DNA of 64,000 bases from Excoecaria cochinchinensis (lineage: Eukaryota > Streptophyta > Magnoliopsida > Malpighiales > Euphorbiaceae), in assembly GCA_947683425.1 (NCBI GenBank), contig CANTUQ010000043.1, positions 8,751,501-8,815,500 on the forward strand, given 5' to 3'. Both the position numbers and the translations under genes were made by a program. Shown in pieces: positions 24,289 through 36,061 of this stretch. Under the pieces are notes generated by a model. That model made no database searches. It was given only the letters and a program-made list of their open reading frames with translations, and was not told where the DNA came from. Each line of letters begins with the position of its first letter. Position 1 is the stretch's first letter.

Positions 24289-26233
24289 GTGGTTACCAAT
24301 CTATAAATTTCCTAACTAATTCTATTTATTTAGCATAGTATAAATGCTTCTTTTAATTATTTTCACTTATTATTATTTACTCCTAATTCACTTAATAATT
24401 CACTTAATTAACCACATTATTATTTATTTAATCACATAATTTACTATATTTCTAATATTCTCGCTAATTTCTTTAATTTTCATTAGTTACACTTTAGTCA
24501 TTATTCTTTTCACTTAATTCCATTTATGTCCTTAGCTTTTCCATTAATTACCTTTATGTCCTCACAATTACACCAATACCACTTATATCCCATCTTTTAC
24601 CATAATTACGCTTATGTCCTCATCTTTATACTTAATTACAAAAATATCCTTATTAATTCAATATTTACACTATTTATCTCAATTATGGCCTTTTTCCACT
24701 TTTACCCTTATCTAACTTATCTAATTACAATTTCACCCTTTTTACATTTTTTTCCACTTTATAACTCACAATTTAGCCAAATTATAATTGAGTCCCTAAA
24801 TCATCACTTTTTCACTGCTTCACTATTTTAACACTATATTTTACCAAAATTACTATTTTACCATTCCACTTACACTTTTAACTTATGTTCACCATTATTT
24901 ACTAACTTTTTGTAAAATTACCGTTTTACCCTTAAACTTTCTATTTACTTTAATTTAGTCATGTTTTCACTCATATTCACAAAATTCCACTATTTTAATA
25001 ATTTTTGTCACATATTTACCAGTATGCCACTAGTATGGACCCAAGAAATAATTTACTGACCGGATATGCGAGACATTGGCCCCCACAAACCCATTTCACT
25101 ATAAAATGATCCCAACAGGACCATTTTCACTGCATTGCACTATATTATACGCTGAATTTCACTTTACACTGCGATAAGCTTTCAATGGCTTATTAATAGC
25201 GAGTCGCCATGACTCATACCGCGGTGTGGAATCCCTATGGCTAGCCAATTATATCCTGGACTAGGTTTCACTACAAGACAACTACTAAGGGCAATATTTT
25301 CTCAAAATTCATATGGTTATCTCATTATGTCAAAATGCATAATTTACCATACATCTCATTTTCACATACCACTTTGCATACACACTTATTTATCAATATA
25401 TAATCACTTTATGCCATTATAATACATATATCATCAAAACACACATAAATAACCTTAAGTATACCATTCGACCAAGAGTTCTATTTTTCATGTCATGCAC
25501 TACAATTTAGTTTAATCACTCTTTCACCTTAATTACATGTTAAACATACCTTGTATACCAATTACATGCCAAAAATCACCTTAGAATTTAATAATTTCCT
25601 TAATGTTCAATTCGACCACACTTAGGTTTTTCATACCACTTTGATTTAATTTCATCTAATCATCTTTATACACTAATTTAAGCCTACTAAACATGAATAT
25701 CGAGTTATTTTTAATTATTCACATCATTATCTTATACCTACTCTTAAACATAACTTAAAAATCAACACAAACATTAGGAAAAGTGTAGATTTAGTAACCA
25801 AAAACCTCTTTTTTAAGCTCTATATCCCTCTAAGATTGCTTTTCCTTCCCTTTTGCTTAAGGAGCTTCCTCTTCCCTTTGAGAATCTACCTTGGCCGAAT
25901 CACAAAACACTCATATCAATAAAACCAAGCTTCAAATGTAAAATATAACTTCATAAACGCGTTCTACATCCCTAAAAACCCTTGTAGGAACCAACAAAAC
26001 AATTTAAAAACCCTTGAATTAAAAAACCCCAAACTTACCCTAACCTTTGAACACAATAAAATCCTCACTTCCAGTGCACCAATTGGACTCCAAATACTGT
26101 CTCCATGTTTTAGAGAGGCATGAGAGAAGAAGTGAAGAAAAATGGAGGAAAGAGAGAGAAAGTTCGATTTTGAAGGAGGAAGAAGATCCCGACTTTTTCT
26201 GGCTTTATCTAGATAAATCCAACCATTTCTCCC

Positions 26234-26241
26234 TTTATATA
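26234..26241 (-). promoter_or_regulatory. TATA box of LTR D
   Basis: The minus strand reads GGTATATAAAGGG, a strong plant TATA match. Initiation would be expected near 26205, just before a pyrimidine-rich leader. Confidence 0.65.
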
Positions 26242-26939
26242 CCCCTCTAATGAACCAAACCGGTCTAACCGATGTGGTTTGACAAATTTAACTAAAATTA
26301 TAGTTTTTCAGTTCAATTGCACTTTTTCAAATCATCTATAGGTTCCTCTCATTATTTTAACTTCTAACCAATTCCATTGATCTGAGAGCATCAAAAATAG
26401 GTTGCTTGCATATTTTTAGGTTAATCAGAGTCCATTTGGGCACCTATTCACTTAAATCGGTCCTATTCGATCAATTTTTGCTTATGCTGTAAAATACAAC
26501 TCTAAAGCTGTCAAAATTCACAGATAACACTCCCACTAAATTATTTTACACACTTAACATCTATTAGACCATTATAACCATTAATAACCCCTTGGTCAAA
26601 TCCCGGTTCAAATTGAAACAAACAGGAGGCCAACTTCAAAATGACATTCGGAGGTCATTTAACTCCGTTTTCAGGTCAAATTTCACCGATAGACTCCTAA
26701 CGACCACCCACAGATCATTTTCGCGAAATTAAATTTTTTTGGGTGTCGGACAGCTGGGTTTGCTATATAGCCACCTCGGTGTCACCCATCCCGAAATCAC
26801 TATACTTTTAACCCACTTATCACTAAACTTTGACACTGACAAACTCACTCCCTACACCGTTCGACATTGCGATTATCATGGTAACACTGAAATTATGAAA
26901 TGACACTTCTAGACCGGTATTTGGGCCATTACAGAGAAA

Positions 26940-27680
26940 ATAAAAAAAAAAGAAAAAATATGAAAAAGTCTTAGCCTGGAACAATGAAGACATACCGGGA
27001 GATGATCGTGAAGTTGCTGAACACAATATGCCAACATATCCCGCTCATGGATTAGTCAACCAGAAGCTCAGAAGGCTCAGGCCAGAATGGCCATAAAAGG
27101 TTAAAAAAAAGATTCATAAGCAGAAACGGGGCCAAATTTCTTATTGAAGAGCAACGCCTGACTTGGTTGGTCAGCGTTGTCCCAATAGTTAAGAAGGAAA
27201 GTCCATGTATGTGTGAACTATAAAGATTTGAACAGAGCCAAAAAAAACAAAAAAAAATTGAGCAAGAAAAAAACAAAAAAAAAACAAACAAAATAGTAAT
27301 AATAAAAAAAATAATAAAAAAGGGGGGAAGTTACCTAGGGCAAACTTTGTTCAAATCCCATTGATCTAAACATACCCGTACTTCGCCATTCTTCTTGGCT
27401 ACCGAAAAGAACCAAAAGACTGATTCACAAGCTATTCGCCCAATTCATCAGTGTAGATGGTGTGCAGTACAAGAGGTAAGCTGATAACGTACGGTTGAGG
27501 TTCTTAGACAAGAAGAAGGCCAAAAAGGTTATGGAGGAGACCCATACTGGGGTCTATAGTCGGAACCCCTGCAAGAGTCACGCTTTGTTCCTCAATACAT
27601 AGGGCGAAAGCACTACTGCCTGTCAAAATACATCAAATCTTTAAAGGGCAGTCATGGAAGCAGCGGCTACAGCAGCTAAG
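26940..27680 (+). pseudogene. pol: Tat/Ogre pol remnants (RT start, integrase HHCC)
   Basis: From about 26960 the broken frame gives LAWNNEDIPGDD, AEHNMPTYPAHGLVNQKLRR and LRPEWP, then VSVVPIVKKESP. This is the start of a Tat/Ogre reverse transcriptase, with stops and frameshifts. The catalytic core is gone and is replaced at 27235-27330 by A-rich sequence. At about 27520-27660 VMEETHTGVYSRNPCKSHA resembles the integrase zinc-binding region. More than 2 kb of pol is missing between the two. Confidence 0.7.
27235..27330. repeat. A-rich low-complexity tract
   Basis: Runs of A broken by C, G or T lie where reverse transcriptase should continue. Similar tracts mark missing coding sequence in Tat-3 (56866-56881 and 57709-57760). 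Confidence 0.8.
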
Positions 27681-27689
27681 CACATCGGG

Positions 27690-28514
27690 TGAAAATAAGT
27701 TGCAGGCTTGTTATCGCAACTGAATCTATCAGAAAAGACTCGCTCGGTCATTTATAAGATAGGTCAGGAAGCACTCGCTGGAAGAGGGAGATTTAGTCTC
27801 TAAGAAAACGAGACCAGATGTTCTGGGCATACAGGATAAGTCCTGGCAACCATAGGAAAGCCCATTTGCTCTCAAGAAACTATTATCCAAAAAAGCAATG
27901 ATTCTAAAAACAGCGATAGAGATGAGCTTGGATAACCGATCAACATCAACAGACCCAAGAAGGTCCATGGCTAAAGACTAAAAATAAAAAGAAGAGAACA
28001 AATACCCTGCGGGTTGAGAACCGAAAAAAGGCGGCCTTGCTAAAATTGGGCACCTCATCAGGGTGAAAACCGAAACAAGGCACTCTAGGAAAAATTTAGA
28101 GGCTTGAGAGAAAATGTCCAATCAAGAAAACCCGAGAGGGCTGATTGGAAACAGAAGTTTGATGCTTATAAGATCCACTCTGAGATTTGATGTAATTTTG
28201 CATTTTGAATCTATGTTAGATAATGTTCAAGTATGGAGAATTCATACAAAAATGCACACAATTTTTGCAAATACATAAAACAAAAGCAGTTCAACTCATG
28301 TACTCATCATTTCGTAGTTCTTTTATAAAAAGAGAAACATCATTCATTACTGAATATGTGAAATTTAAATGGCTATAGTCCTCTTCTGCTCTCACCGACC
28401 AGATGCCTAAGTCGATGGGCCCTGTTATCAAATACGGGAGAGGCAAGGGAATATAATCGTTGCTTAAGGGAAAATGCCTCAGCGAATAGCTGTCGATTAC
28501 TCTAGAAGGAGGCT
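27690..28514 (+). other. Tat-1 3' UTR, purine-rich
   Basis: No gene is seen. The block repeats GAAAACC/GAAAACCGAAA-like motifs and matches Tat-3 at 58085-58250, including AAACCCGAGAGGG. It is interrupted at 28519 by LTR E and resumes at 36444. Confidence 0.6.
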
Positions 28515-29529
28515 CTAATTGTAACACCCCGATTCCCCCTATCAGTTTGAGCCATGTTTGCCATGTGTATGTGTGCATGTGTGAGAGTTTTGGCATGTGT
28601 TAAGGGCATTTGGGTAAAAAGCATGTTTTATGGGCTATAATTTAGTGTGGTTGCATATATGTTAGAAGGGTGTATGTTCATTGGGTTGTGTTAGAATGTG
28701 CATGAGCATATGGTTGTAGTGTGTGAATTATGTGGGTTGGTGTTGTGTGTAGTAGCATGTGTGTTTATTGGGTGTGAGTGGTCAAGTTCCACCAACCAAA
28801 GAGTGACATGTGGCTAGGAATTAGGAAAGAGGTAATAAAGAGAAGGGGAGAGAAATGAGAACAGCAAATTGCTGTCTCTTTCCTGTTTCCTCCCTCCTCT
28901 TCCCTCCTTCTTCCTCTTTTCTCTTCACTTGGGTGCCCTAGCTTTGATTCAAGTGTGGTGGTGGAAATTGATCATTCCCTTGAGCTTAGATTGGTAAGTC
29001 TTTCATGGTTTCTTCATCTTCGTCTTCCATTGTTCTTATTTTGTTTAGATTTGGTTTTAATTTAGGTTTTGTATTTGTAAGTCTTTGTTGGGTGTTCTTC
29101 ATTAGTTGAGCCTCCTCGCGATCCTAAGCGAAAGGAGAAGGCTAGTGGGAGTGGTACTCATTGATTTGGAGTATAGGAGTTACAGGTTTGGGATTTTGTT
29201 TGGGTTTTTGTTTACAAATTGATTGTTTTGGCATATATTGTGATTTAAGCTTGTGCATGTGATTTCTGAAAAATTTATGTTTGACGAGGCATATTATGGT
29301 GTTAATGTTATAGCTATTCAATTGATTTGAGTTATGATGCATGAATGTTAAAGTATTGAGAAATTATTGAAGTTTGATGAATGTTTGCTGTAAATTTATG
29401 GGTTTGTGTTCTTGAGGAGTTTGATTTTGTTAATGCATGATTTTGATTGTGTAAATTGTTGAATTAAGTTGTGCTTTATGTTATATGTGATGGTGGAAGG
29501 CTGATTTTAAGGTAAGATGAGGTTTGGTT

Positions 29530-29723
29530 TGAACAGAGCCCTGAGAAGCCCCAGAAGCAGTCAATCGGTCCACTAACTGTAGCCACCCACGCACTAACGC
29601 CTCATCATCTAGAGCGGGACCAGAATCTTCAACTGGAGAACACTCAAAAACATTCTGACCAACGCCGACCGAGTTCACACTTTCCATTGTCTCGCCCACA
29701 TTCTCACTCGGATCAGACTCCAT
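29530..29723 (-). pseudogene. gag: F second gag, truncated
   Basis: The frame starts MESDPSENVGETMESV at 29723 and matches the complete F gag as far as ASQGSVQ. It then runs into LTR E sequence at about 29529, so the last residues are not gag. Confidence 0.8.
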
Positions 29724-29836
29724 CTAGACACTACACAAGACAAGACACATCTGCATTAGGCCACAACGCAAACCGACTCGCATGCAAAGACTCGACACTC
29801 AAATAATCAAAGACAACCAGAACCGTCTAAACCGGC

Positions 29837-29848
29837 GCTCTGATACCA
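29837..29848 (-). other. Primer-binding site, second F interior
   Basis: The minus strand reads TGGTATCAGAGC, a full 12-base iMet match, next to the LTR end at 29854. Confidence 0.88.
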
Positions 29849-30161
29849 AAACTTGTAACGCCCTCCCCGGCACCGCCGTTGGAAGGCCGCCGGTGCGCTA
29901 CCACACGCTCCCTCAGAGACACACAAGCATAACATAGCGGAAGCGGACAATAAAGCGATAAAACATAAACAAACTAAAACATAATATATGTATATATAAA
30001 TATACACTACAAATTATGCATTATCCGAATATTACCTAGGTAATATACAAAAGAAATACAAACGAAATATGGGAGGAATACAAAAATAACAAAAACACTT
30101 CTAACTTCTATGTGGCCAACCCTGCAGATGCATAACTCGAACCGAACCAAAAACTTGCCAC

Positions 30162-30201
30162 CTACACGGGAAAAGAACCCGTGCTAAGCGATAATGCTTA
30201 G
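30162..30201 (-). other. Double stem-loop, F middle LTR
   Basis: Stem 1 is CTAAGCATT/ATCGCTTAG-like. Stem 2 is CACGGG/CCCGTG, ending GTGTAG|GT. Confidence 0.8.
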
Positions 30202-30957
30202 TTGGGAGGAACAACAAAACAAAGAGCACAGTACAATAATATCATGCAAAAAATACTTATAAATAAACATTAACGGACTGAAATCTTTAAATAACCAAAG
30301 ATAAGAATACAGAACACAGAATCATCAAATTTAAGCAATTAAAATAACAAACACTGTACACAAGCCCAAAACCAACAGAAGTCACTGAAAGACCCTACAC
30401 TTCACTGAACAAGAAATAACACCATCGCTAACAGCCTGAATTTCATATGCCGCGGATATGGGAGCACTGCGCTCTACTGGATACTGCAAAGAGTATCAAA
30501 GTGAGAGATCGAAGCCTCAATCACACACTGCATGGGAGGCCGAAGTCACAAAACATTTTATTATTGAGACCGAAGCCTTAAGACATTTTATCACTGCACG
30601 GAAAAATGACCATCTCAGAGGTCGGCCAATCGACCCAAACAGGGCCTACACAGACAGTTGTATTCTTATATCCCTAAATAAGCACGCTTATCTACCCACT
30701 ACTATGGCACTTCAGGCTCAACTCACTCACTCTAACAGACCATTGGACTAAATCAAAACCCAGAATAAGAACACTAAAATAGTAACTATTATCAACACAA
30801 GACATTCCACTTGACATAACTAAAATCAAAAGAATTCACTCAATTCAAAATATTTACATTGACAGGGCATAATCAAGACATGAGCCTGCAATAGTGAGAA
30901 ACCGTGCAAATTGGGGCAAAAGAATCACTTCGAAAAATAGGGCAGGCAGGAAGGACC

Positions 30958-31290
30958 TCTGTCGCGATCATGATGTGCGCCGCGCTTGCGACAGAGAGCA
31001 GGGTACCCAGTCGCGTGCTCGCGCGTGAAGGCGTACTCGCGACGAAGCACGCTCGACAAACGCTCGTAATACCGACCTCTGTCACGCTCTTGAAGAACAT
31101 CGCGCCCGCGATAGAGACCGGACACTTCCCCTACGCAATCGCGCTAGCTCTGGGGCTTGGCTCGACACAGCTCGGCCTACCAAGCTCGCTGTCGCTATCG
31201 CGACAAGCGTTGCGCTCGCGACAAAAGGCTTGACAGCAAGATAAAGGCCATTCCGCACTCTATCGCGCTCGCGATAGAGCCCAGAATTGC
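30958..31290 (-). repeat. TCGCGA-type palindrome array, F middle LTR
   Basis: Partly decayed inverted repeats of the GTCGCGA...TCGCGAC type, for example CTCTATCGCGAGCGCGATAG on the minus strand near 31258-31278. They match the sharper array in element I. Confidence 0.85.
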
Positions 31291-32394
31291 CAAGAAACTT
31301 GCATTCCACTGCACTACTTCCCAACACATCCAAAACAAATCCACTCTATCACGCACTAACACTTACCTCATCACTCCAACGCATACCAAGACATGTTTAC
31401 AATTCAATATACACTTAATTAAACAAGAAATCACAATTTAAATCACAAGAACCAGCAACAATCATAATCTATACTACTTCACTACACTTTACATGCAATT
31501 CACTACAACTTGAATCATACCAAACCAACAATTCACTCAATCAAATACATGCATTTACACATAATTTAACACTCAAGATCATCAGAAAAATTAAAGCATA
31601 ACATATAATAATCCAAAAAAAAAACAAGGGCAAAACACTCCCAAACCTCAAAAATGACGCTTCAATTCGTCCCTTCAAAATCCAATCTTCTATTTTCCTT
31701 TGCTCTTCCTTCTTTCCTCCGATTCTTACACAAAACCCAGACAAAACACACTTAAGTGAAGCCATTCTCCAACTCATCAAACCCAGAAAATTAAAGAAGA
31801 AGAAGGAGATGAAGAACCCAAATAAAACTCAAGCACTTACCTTCAACAAAACCCAGCTCAAAACTCAAAAGAACCCACTCAAACCTTGAAGAAATCACAC
31901 AAGGAAGGAGTGGAAAGCAGAAAGTGAAGAAAGGGAGAGAAGAGAGAATGGGTAAGAGTGAGAAATGAGAGGAAAAAGGGACAGCTTCCTCGAGAAGCTT
32001 CTTCAATTTCTGCCCTCCCTTCCCTCTCTCTTCCTTTTCCATTAATTGCCTCCACCAACCAGCCATGTGTCACTTTCCTATGATCCCAAGTGTCCAGATC
32101 TTGCCTAACCCTTATACAAAGCACCATACATAAACTCCACTAGATAATCTCTTAGGTAGATATTATAAAACCTTGATACAATACACACTTCACTAGATAA
32201 CTTCTTTATTAAACCATTAAATCATTGGTACAATACTCACAATCAATTAGATAATTGCTTCACTTATCATTTTTTTTAATCACTTGCAATTAACTTCTTA
32301 ATATCCATAATTGCTCATGCACAAATTACTGAAATACCCTTAATTTACTGACTTATCATGCAAATTATGACTATGCCCTTTTTGGGTCATTACA

Positions 32395-32440
32395 ATCACT
32401 CCCCCTAAAACAAATTTTGTCCTCGAAATTTCCCCACTAA
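32395..32440 (-). other. Pre-PPT motif and polypurine tract, element F
   Basis: On the minus strand AATTTCGAGGACAAAATTTG is followed by TTTTAGGGGGAGTGAT abutting the LTR. Confidence 0.85.
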
Positions 32441-32533
32441 CAACTTATATCCAACCAACCCAAAACTCAAAACTGAACTTTAAATAAAACTAAACAATAA
32501 AATCTTACCTGAAAGACCTTTAGACTTCATCAT

Positions 32534-32980
32534 TTACATCTCTATCACGGCAAAGGCTCTAGCTAAACCTCCCAGAGTTCCTTGATACTGAAGATCCACT
32601 GTTGACGTTCGGTGGACTAGACTCTCCTTTCTGCTTGCTTGCAAAGCCAAGTTTTCTATCTTCTTAGGACAATTTCTGAGCTGATGTTCCTTGCTGCCAC
32701 ACTTGAAAGAAGTGCCCGTGAGCTTCCGACCCTTCTTTCCCGCTGACACATCTTTACCCAAAAATTTTCTCTTCTGAGGCAAATTCTGAACAGAACCCTG
32801 AGAAGCCTGAGAAGCAGTCAATCGGTCCACTAATTGTAGCAACCCATGCACTAACATCTCATCATCTAGAACGCGACTAGAATCTTCAACTGGAGGACAC
32901 TCAGAAACATTCTGACCAACGCCGATCGGGTTCACACTTTCCGTTGTCTCGCCCACATTCTCACCCGGATCAGACTCCAT
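32534..32980 (-). CDS. Mini-gag of element F
   Basis: About 149 residues start MESDPGENVGETTESV at 32980. An upstream in-frame Met at 33106 lies in the PBS region and lacks gag similarity, so I use the inner start. As in C, the N-terminus (to VDRLTAS) joins directly to a basic linker (QKRKFLGKDVSAGKKGRK) and a zinc knuckle, and the Retrotrans_gag core is missing. The knuckle reads SFKCGSKEHQLRNC, where Ser replaces the first Cys, so metal binding is probably impaired. A splice-donor match, CAGGTAAGATT, lies 25 nt past the stop at 32508. Confidence 0.7.
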   Translation of the reverse strand: MESDPGENVGETTESVNPIGVGQNVSECPPVEDSSRVLDDEMLVHGLLQLVDRLTASQASQGSVQNLPQKRKFLGKDVSAGKKGRKLTGTSFKCGSKEHQLRNCPKKIENLALQASRKESLVHRTSTVDLQYQGTLGGLARAFAVIEM

Positions 32981-33093
32981 CAAGACACTACACAAGACAA
33001 GACACATCTGCATTAGGCCACGATTCAAACCAACTCGCATGCAAAGACTCGACCATAAAATAATCAAAGATAACCAGAACAGTCTAAACCGGC

Positions 33094-33105
33094 ACTCTGA
33101 TACCA
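33094..33105 (-). other. Primer-binding site, element F, mutated
   Basis: The minus strand reads TGGTATCAGAGT, with 11 of 12 bases matching the iMet site. Confidence 0.8.
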
Positions 33106-33417
33106 AAACTTGTAACGCCCTCCCCGGCGCCCCTGTTGGAAGGCCGCCGGTACGCTACCACATGCTCCCTCAGAGACACACAAGCATAACATAGCGAAAG
33201 CGGACAATAAAGCGATAAAACATAAACAAACTAAAACATAATATATGTATATATAAATATACACTACAAATTATGCATTATCCGAATATTACATAAGTAA
33301 TATACAAAAGAAATACAAACGAAATACTGGAAGAATACAAAAATAACAAAAACACTTCTAACTTCTATGCGGCCAACCCTGCAGATGCGTGACTCGAACC
33401 GAACCAAAAACCTGAAC

Positions 33418-33457
33418 CTACATGGGAAAAGAACCCATGCTAAGCGATAACGATTAG
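33418..33457 (-). other. Double stem-loop, F 5' LTR
   Basis: Stem 2 is CATGGG/CCCATG, where the sister LTR has CACGGG/CCCGTG. Both arms changed and pairing is kept, though both changes are also what CpG decay would give. Confidence 0.8.
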
Positions 33458-34215
33458 TGGAGAGGAACAACAAAACAAATAGCACAGTACAATAATATCA
33501 TGCAGAAAATACTTATAAATAAGCATTAACGGACTGAAATCTTTAAATAACAAAAGATAAGAATACATAACATAGAATCATCAAATTTAAGCAATTAAAA
33601 TAACAAACATTGTACACAAACCCAAAACTAACAGAAGTCACCCAAAAGACCCAACACTACACTTAACAAGAAATAACACCATCGCTAATAGCCTGAATTT
33701 CATATGTCGCGGATACGGGAGCATTGCGCTCTACTGGATACTGCGAAGAGTATCAAAGTGAGAGACTGAAGCCTCAATCACACAATGTACGGGAGACCAA
33801 AGTCTCAAAACATTTTATTATGGAGACTGAAGCCTCAAGACATTTTATCACTGCACGAAAAAATGACCATCTCGGAGGTCAGCCGATCGACCCAAACGGG
33901 GCCTACACAGACAGCAGTATTCTTATATCCCTAAATACGCAAGCTTATTTATCCACTATTATGACACTTCAGGCTCAACTCACTCACTCTAACAGACCAC
34001 TGGACTAAATCAAAACCCAGAATCAGAACACTGAAATAGTAATGATTATCAACACAAGACATTCCACTTAACATAACTAAAATCAAAAAACATTCACTCA
34101 ATTCAAAACATTTACATTGACAGGGCATAATCAAGACATGAGACATGTAATAGTGAGAAACCGTGCAAAGTGGGGCAAATGAATCACTTCGGAAAATAGG
34201 GCAGGCAAGAAGGAC

Positions 34216-34545
34216 CTCTGTCTCGATTGTGACGTACGTCACGCTCACGACAGAGAGCAGGGTACCCAATCATGCGGTCACACGTGCAGGCATGCTCGCG
34301 ACGAAGCACGCTCGGCAAATGCTCATAATACTGAGCTCTGTCATGCTCGCGATGAATGTCGCGCCCGCGACAGAGACCAAACACTTCCCCTATGCAATCG
34401 CGCTCGCACTAGGACTAGGCTCACCACAGCTCGGCCTACCGAGCTCTCTGTCGCGATCGGGACAAGCGTCGCGCTCATGATAGAAGGCTCGATAATAAGA
34501 CAAAGGACATTTCGCACTCTGTCGTGCTCGCAACAGAGCCCATAA
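34216..34545 (-). repeat. TCGCGA-type palindrome array, F 5' LTR
   Basis: This is the same array as at 30958-31290, with heavier CpG-to-CA/TG decay. Confidence 0.8.
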
Positions 34546-36021
34546 TTGCCCAGAAACTTGCATTCCACTGCACTTCTTCCTAACACAACCAACACAAATC
34601 TACTCTATCATGCACTAACACTTACCTCTTCACTCCAACGCATACCAAGACATGTTTACAATTCAATATACACTTAATTTAACATGAAATCACAATTTAA
34701 ATCACAAGAACCAACAATAATCATAATCTATACTACTTCACTACACTTTACATGCAATTCACTACAACTTGAATCATACCAAACCAACAATTCACTCAAT
34801 CAAATACATGCATTTACACATAATTTAACACTCAAGATCATCAAAAAAATTAAATCATAACACACAATAATCCAAGAAGAAAACAAGGGCAAAACACTCC
34901 CAAACCTCAAAAATGACGCTTTAATCCTCCCTTCAAAATCCAACCTTCTCTTTGCCTTTGCTCTTCCTTCTTTTCTCCAATTCTTACACAAAACCTAGCC
35001 AGAACACACTTAAGTCAAGCCATTCTACAACTTATCAAAATAAGAAAATTAAAGAAGAAGAAGGAGATGAAGAACCCAAATAAAACTCAAGCACTTACCT
35101 TCAACAAAACCCTGCTCAAAACTCAGAAGAACCCACTCAAACCTTGAAGAAATAACACAAGGAAGGAGTGGAAAGCAAAAAATGAAGAAAGGGAGAGAAG
35201 AGAGAACGGGAAAGAGTGAGAAATGAGAGGAAAAAAGGACAGCTTCCTCGGGAAGCTTCTTCAATTTCTGCCCTCCCTTCCCTCTCTCTTCCTTTCCCAT
35301 TAATTGCCTCCACCAACCAGCCATGTGCTACTTTCCTATGATCCCAAGTGTCCAGATCTTGCCTAACCCTTATATAAAGCACCATACATAAACTCCACTA
35401 GATAATCTCTTAGGTAGATATTATAAATCCTTGATACAATACACATGCTTCACAAGATAACTTCTTTATTAAACCCTTAAATCCTTGGTACAATACTCAT
35501 AATCCATTAGATAATTGCTCCACTTATCATTTTTTTTATTCACTTCCAATTAACTTCTTAATATCCATAATTCCTCATGCATAAATTACTGAAATACCCT
35601 TAATTTGCCGACTTATCACACAAATTCTGACTAGGCTCTTTTTGGGTCATTACAAGATCCCCTTTGTAAAATGTTTTGAAAAAAGAAAATATGATATTAT
35701 TTTTTGATTTGTATTCGTAAGGTACCGCTATGCGTCGATTCGTACCCGTAAGTACCACTATGCGTTTACTCGTTATCCACCACTGTGAGTCTGCAGGTGT
35801 TGTGATCTGTTTTGATATAATTATAAGTAATTGAATCTGAATGACTCTAATATGAGCATATGAATCAGTTGGCATATGAATATGTTTATTGAACCTTTGA
35901 ATGGTTATGAATGGAATTCTATTGTGACTATATCTTATGACATTCAATATGTCATTTCATATGTGATTTGCCTTGACGACAATTGTGATTGGCCGTCCAT
36001 ATGTTATTGGTTGTTTCCCCA

Positions 36022-36061
36022 CTAAGCATTATCGCTTAGCACGGTGTTTTCACCCGTGCAG
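36022..36061 (+). other. Double stem-loop, LTR E
   Basis: CTAAGCATT/ATCGCTTAG-like stem 1. Stem 2 is CACGGTG/CACCCGTG-like, ending GTGCAG|GTGCGG. Confidence 0.8.

Larger units (their letters stand above)
23679..26933 (-). mobile_element. Solo LTR D
   Basis: This minus-strand LTR runs TGTAATGGCCC...AAGGGTGTTACA, 3,255 bp, with near-matching flanks CAGAA (23674-23678) and GAGAA (26934-26938). It has no second LTR or interior. It holds a clear TATA box (26234-26241), a pyrimidine-rich leader, a donor-like GGGTAAGTTTGG (26038), an AAAATGG/CCATTTT-type inverted repeat near 25105-25135, and a variant double stem-loop. It is related to LTR B. Confidence 0.88.
29854..32394 (-). mobile_element. Element F middle LTR
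   Basis: This 2,541-bp LTR runs TGTAATGACCC...GAGGGCGTTACA on the minus strand. It has a donor AGGTAAGTGC (31840), TGAGGTTTGGGAG (about 31640-31650), a TCGCGA-type palindrome array (30958-31290), GAGGCTTCGATCTC-like hairpins (about 30500-30570) and the double stem-loop. It is clearly related to LTR I but much older. Confidence 0.88.
29530..35654 (-). mobile_element. Element F: tandem LTR-gag-LTR-gag remnant
   Basis: On the minus strand the order is LTR (35654-33111), interior (33110-32395), LTR (32394-29854), then a second interior start (29853-29530) that breaks off inside gag against LTR E. The middle LTR is shared by two interiors, the signature of unequal recombination between element copies. 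No matching TSD is visible because the far end is deleted. LTRs are 2.54 kb and the complete interior is 716 bp, so it is gag-only like C and I. Confidence 0.85.
33111..35654 (-). mobile_element. Element F 5' LTR
   Basis: This 2,544-bp LTR is the sister of 29854-32394 with many substitutions. It has a TATA-like CTTTATATAAGG (minus strand, about 35369-35380), a donor at 35098, a decayed palindrome array (34216-34545) and the double stem-loop (33418-33457). Confidence 0.88.

Noticed and set aside
33418..33457. Paired change CACGGG/CCCGTG to CATGGG/CCCATG as proof of RNA structure
   Set aside because: Both changes are CpG transitions, so independent decay of methylated cytosines explains them equally well. 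I rely on non-CpG changes in LTR G and the Tat hairpins instead.
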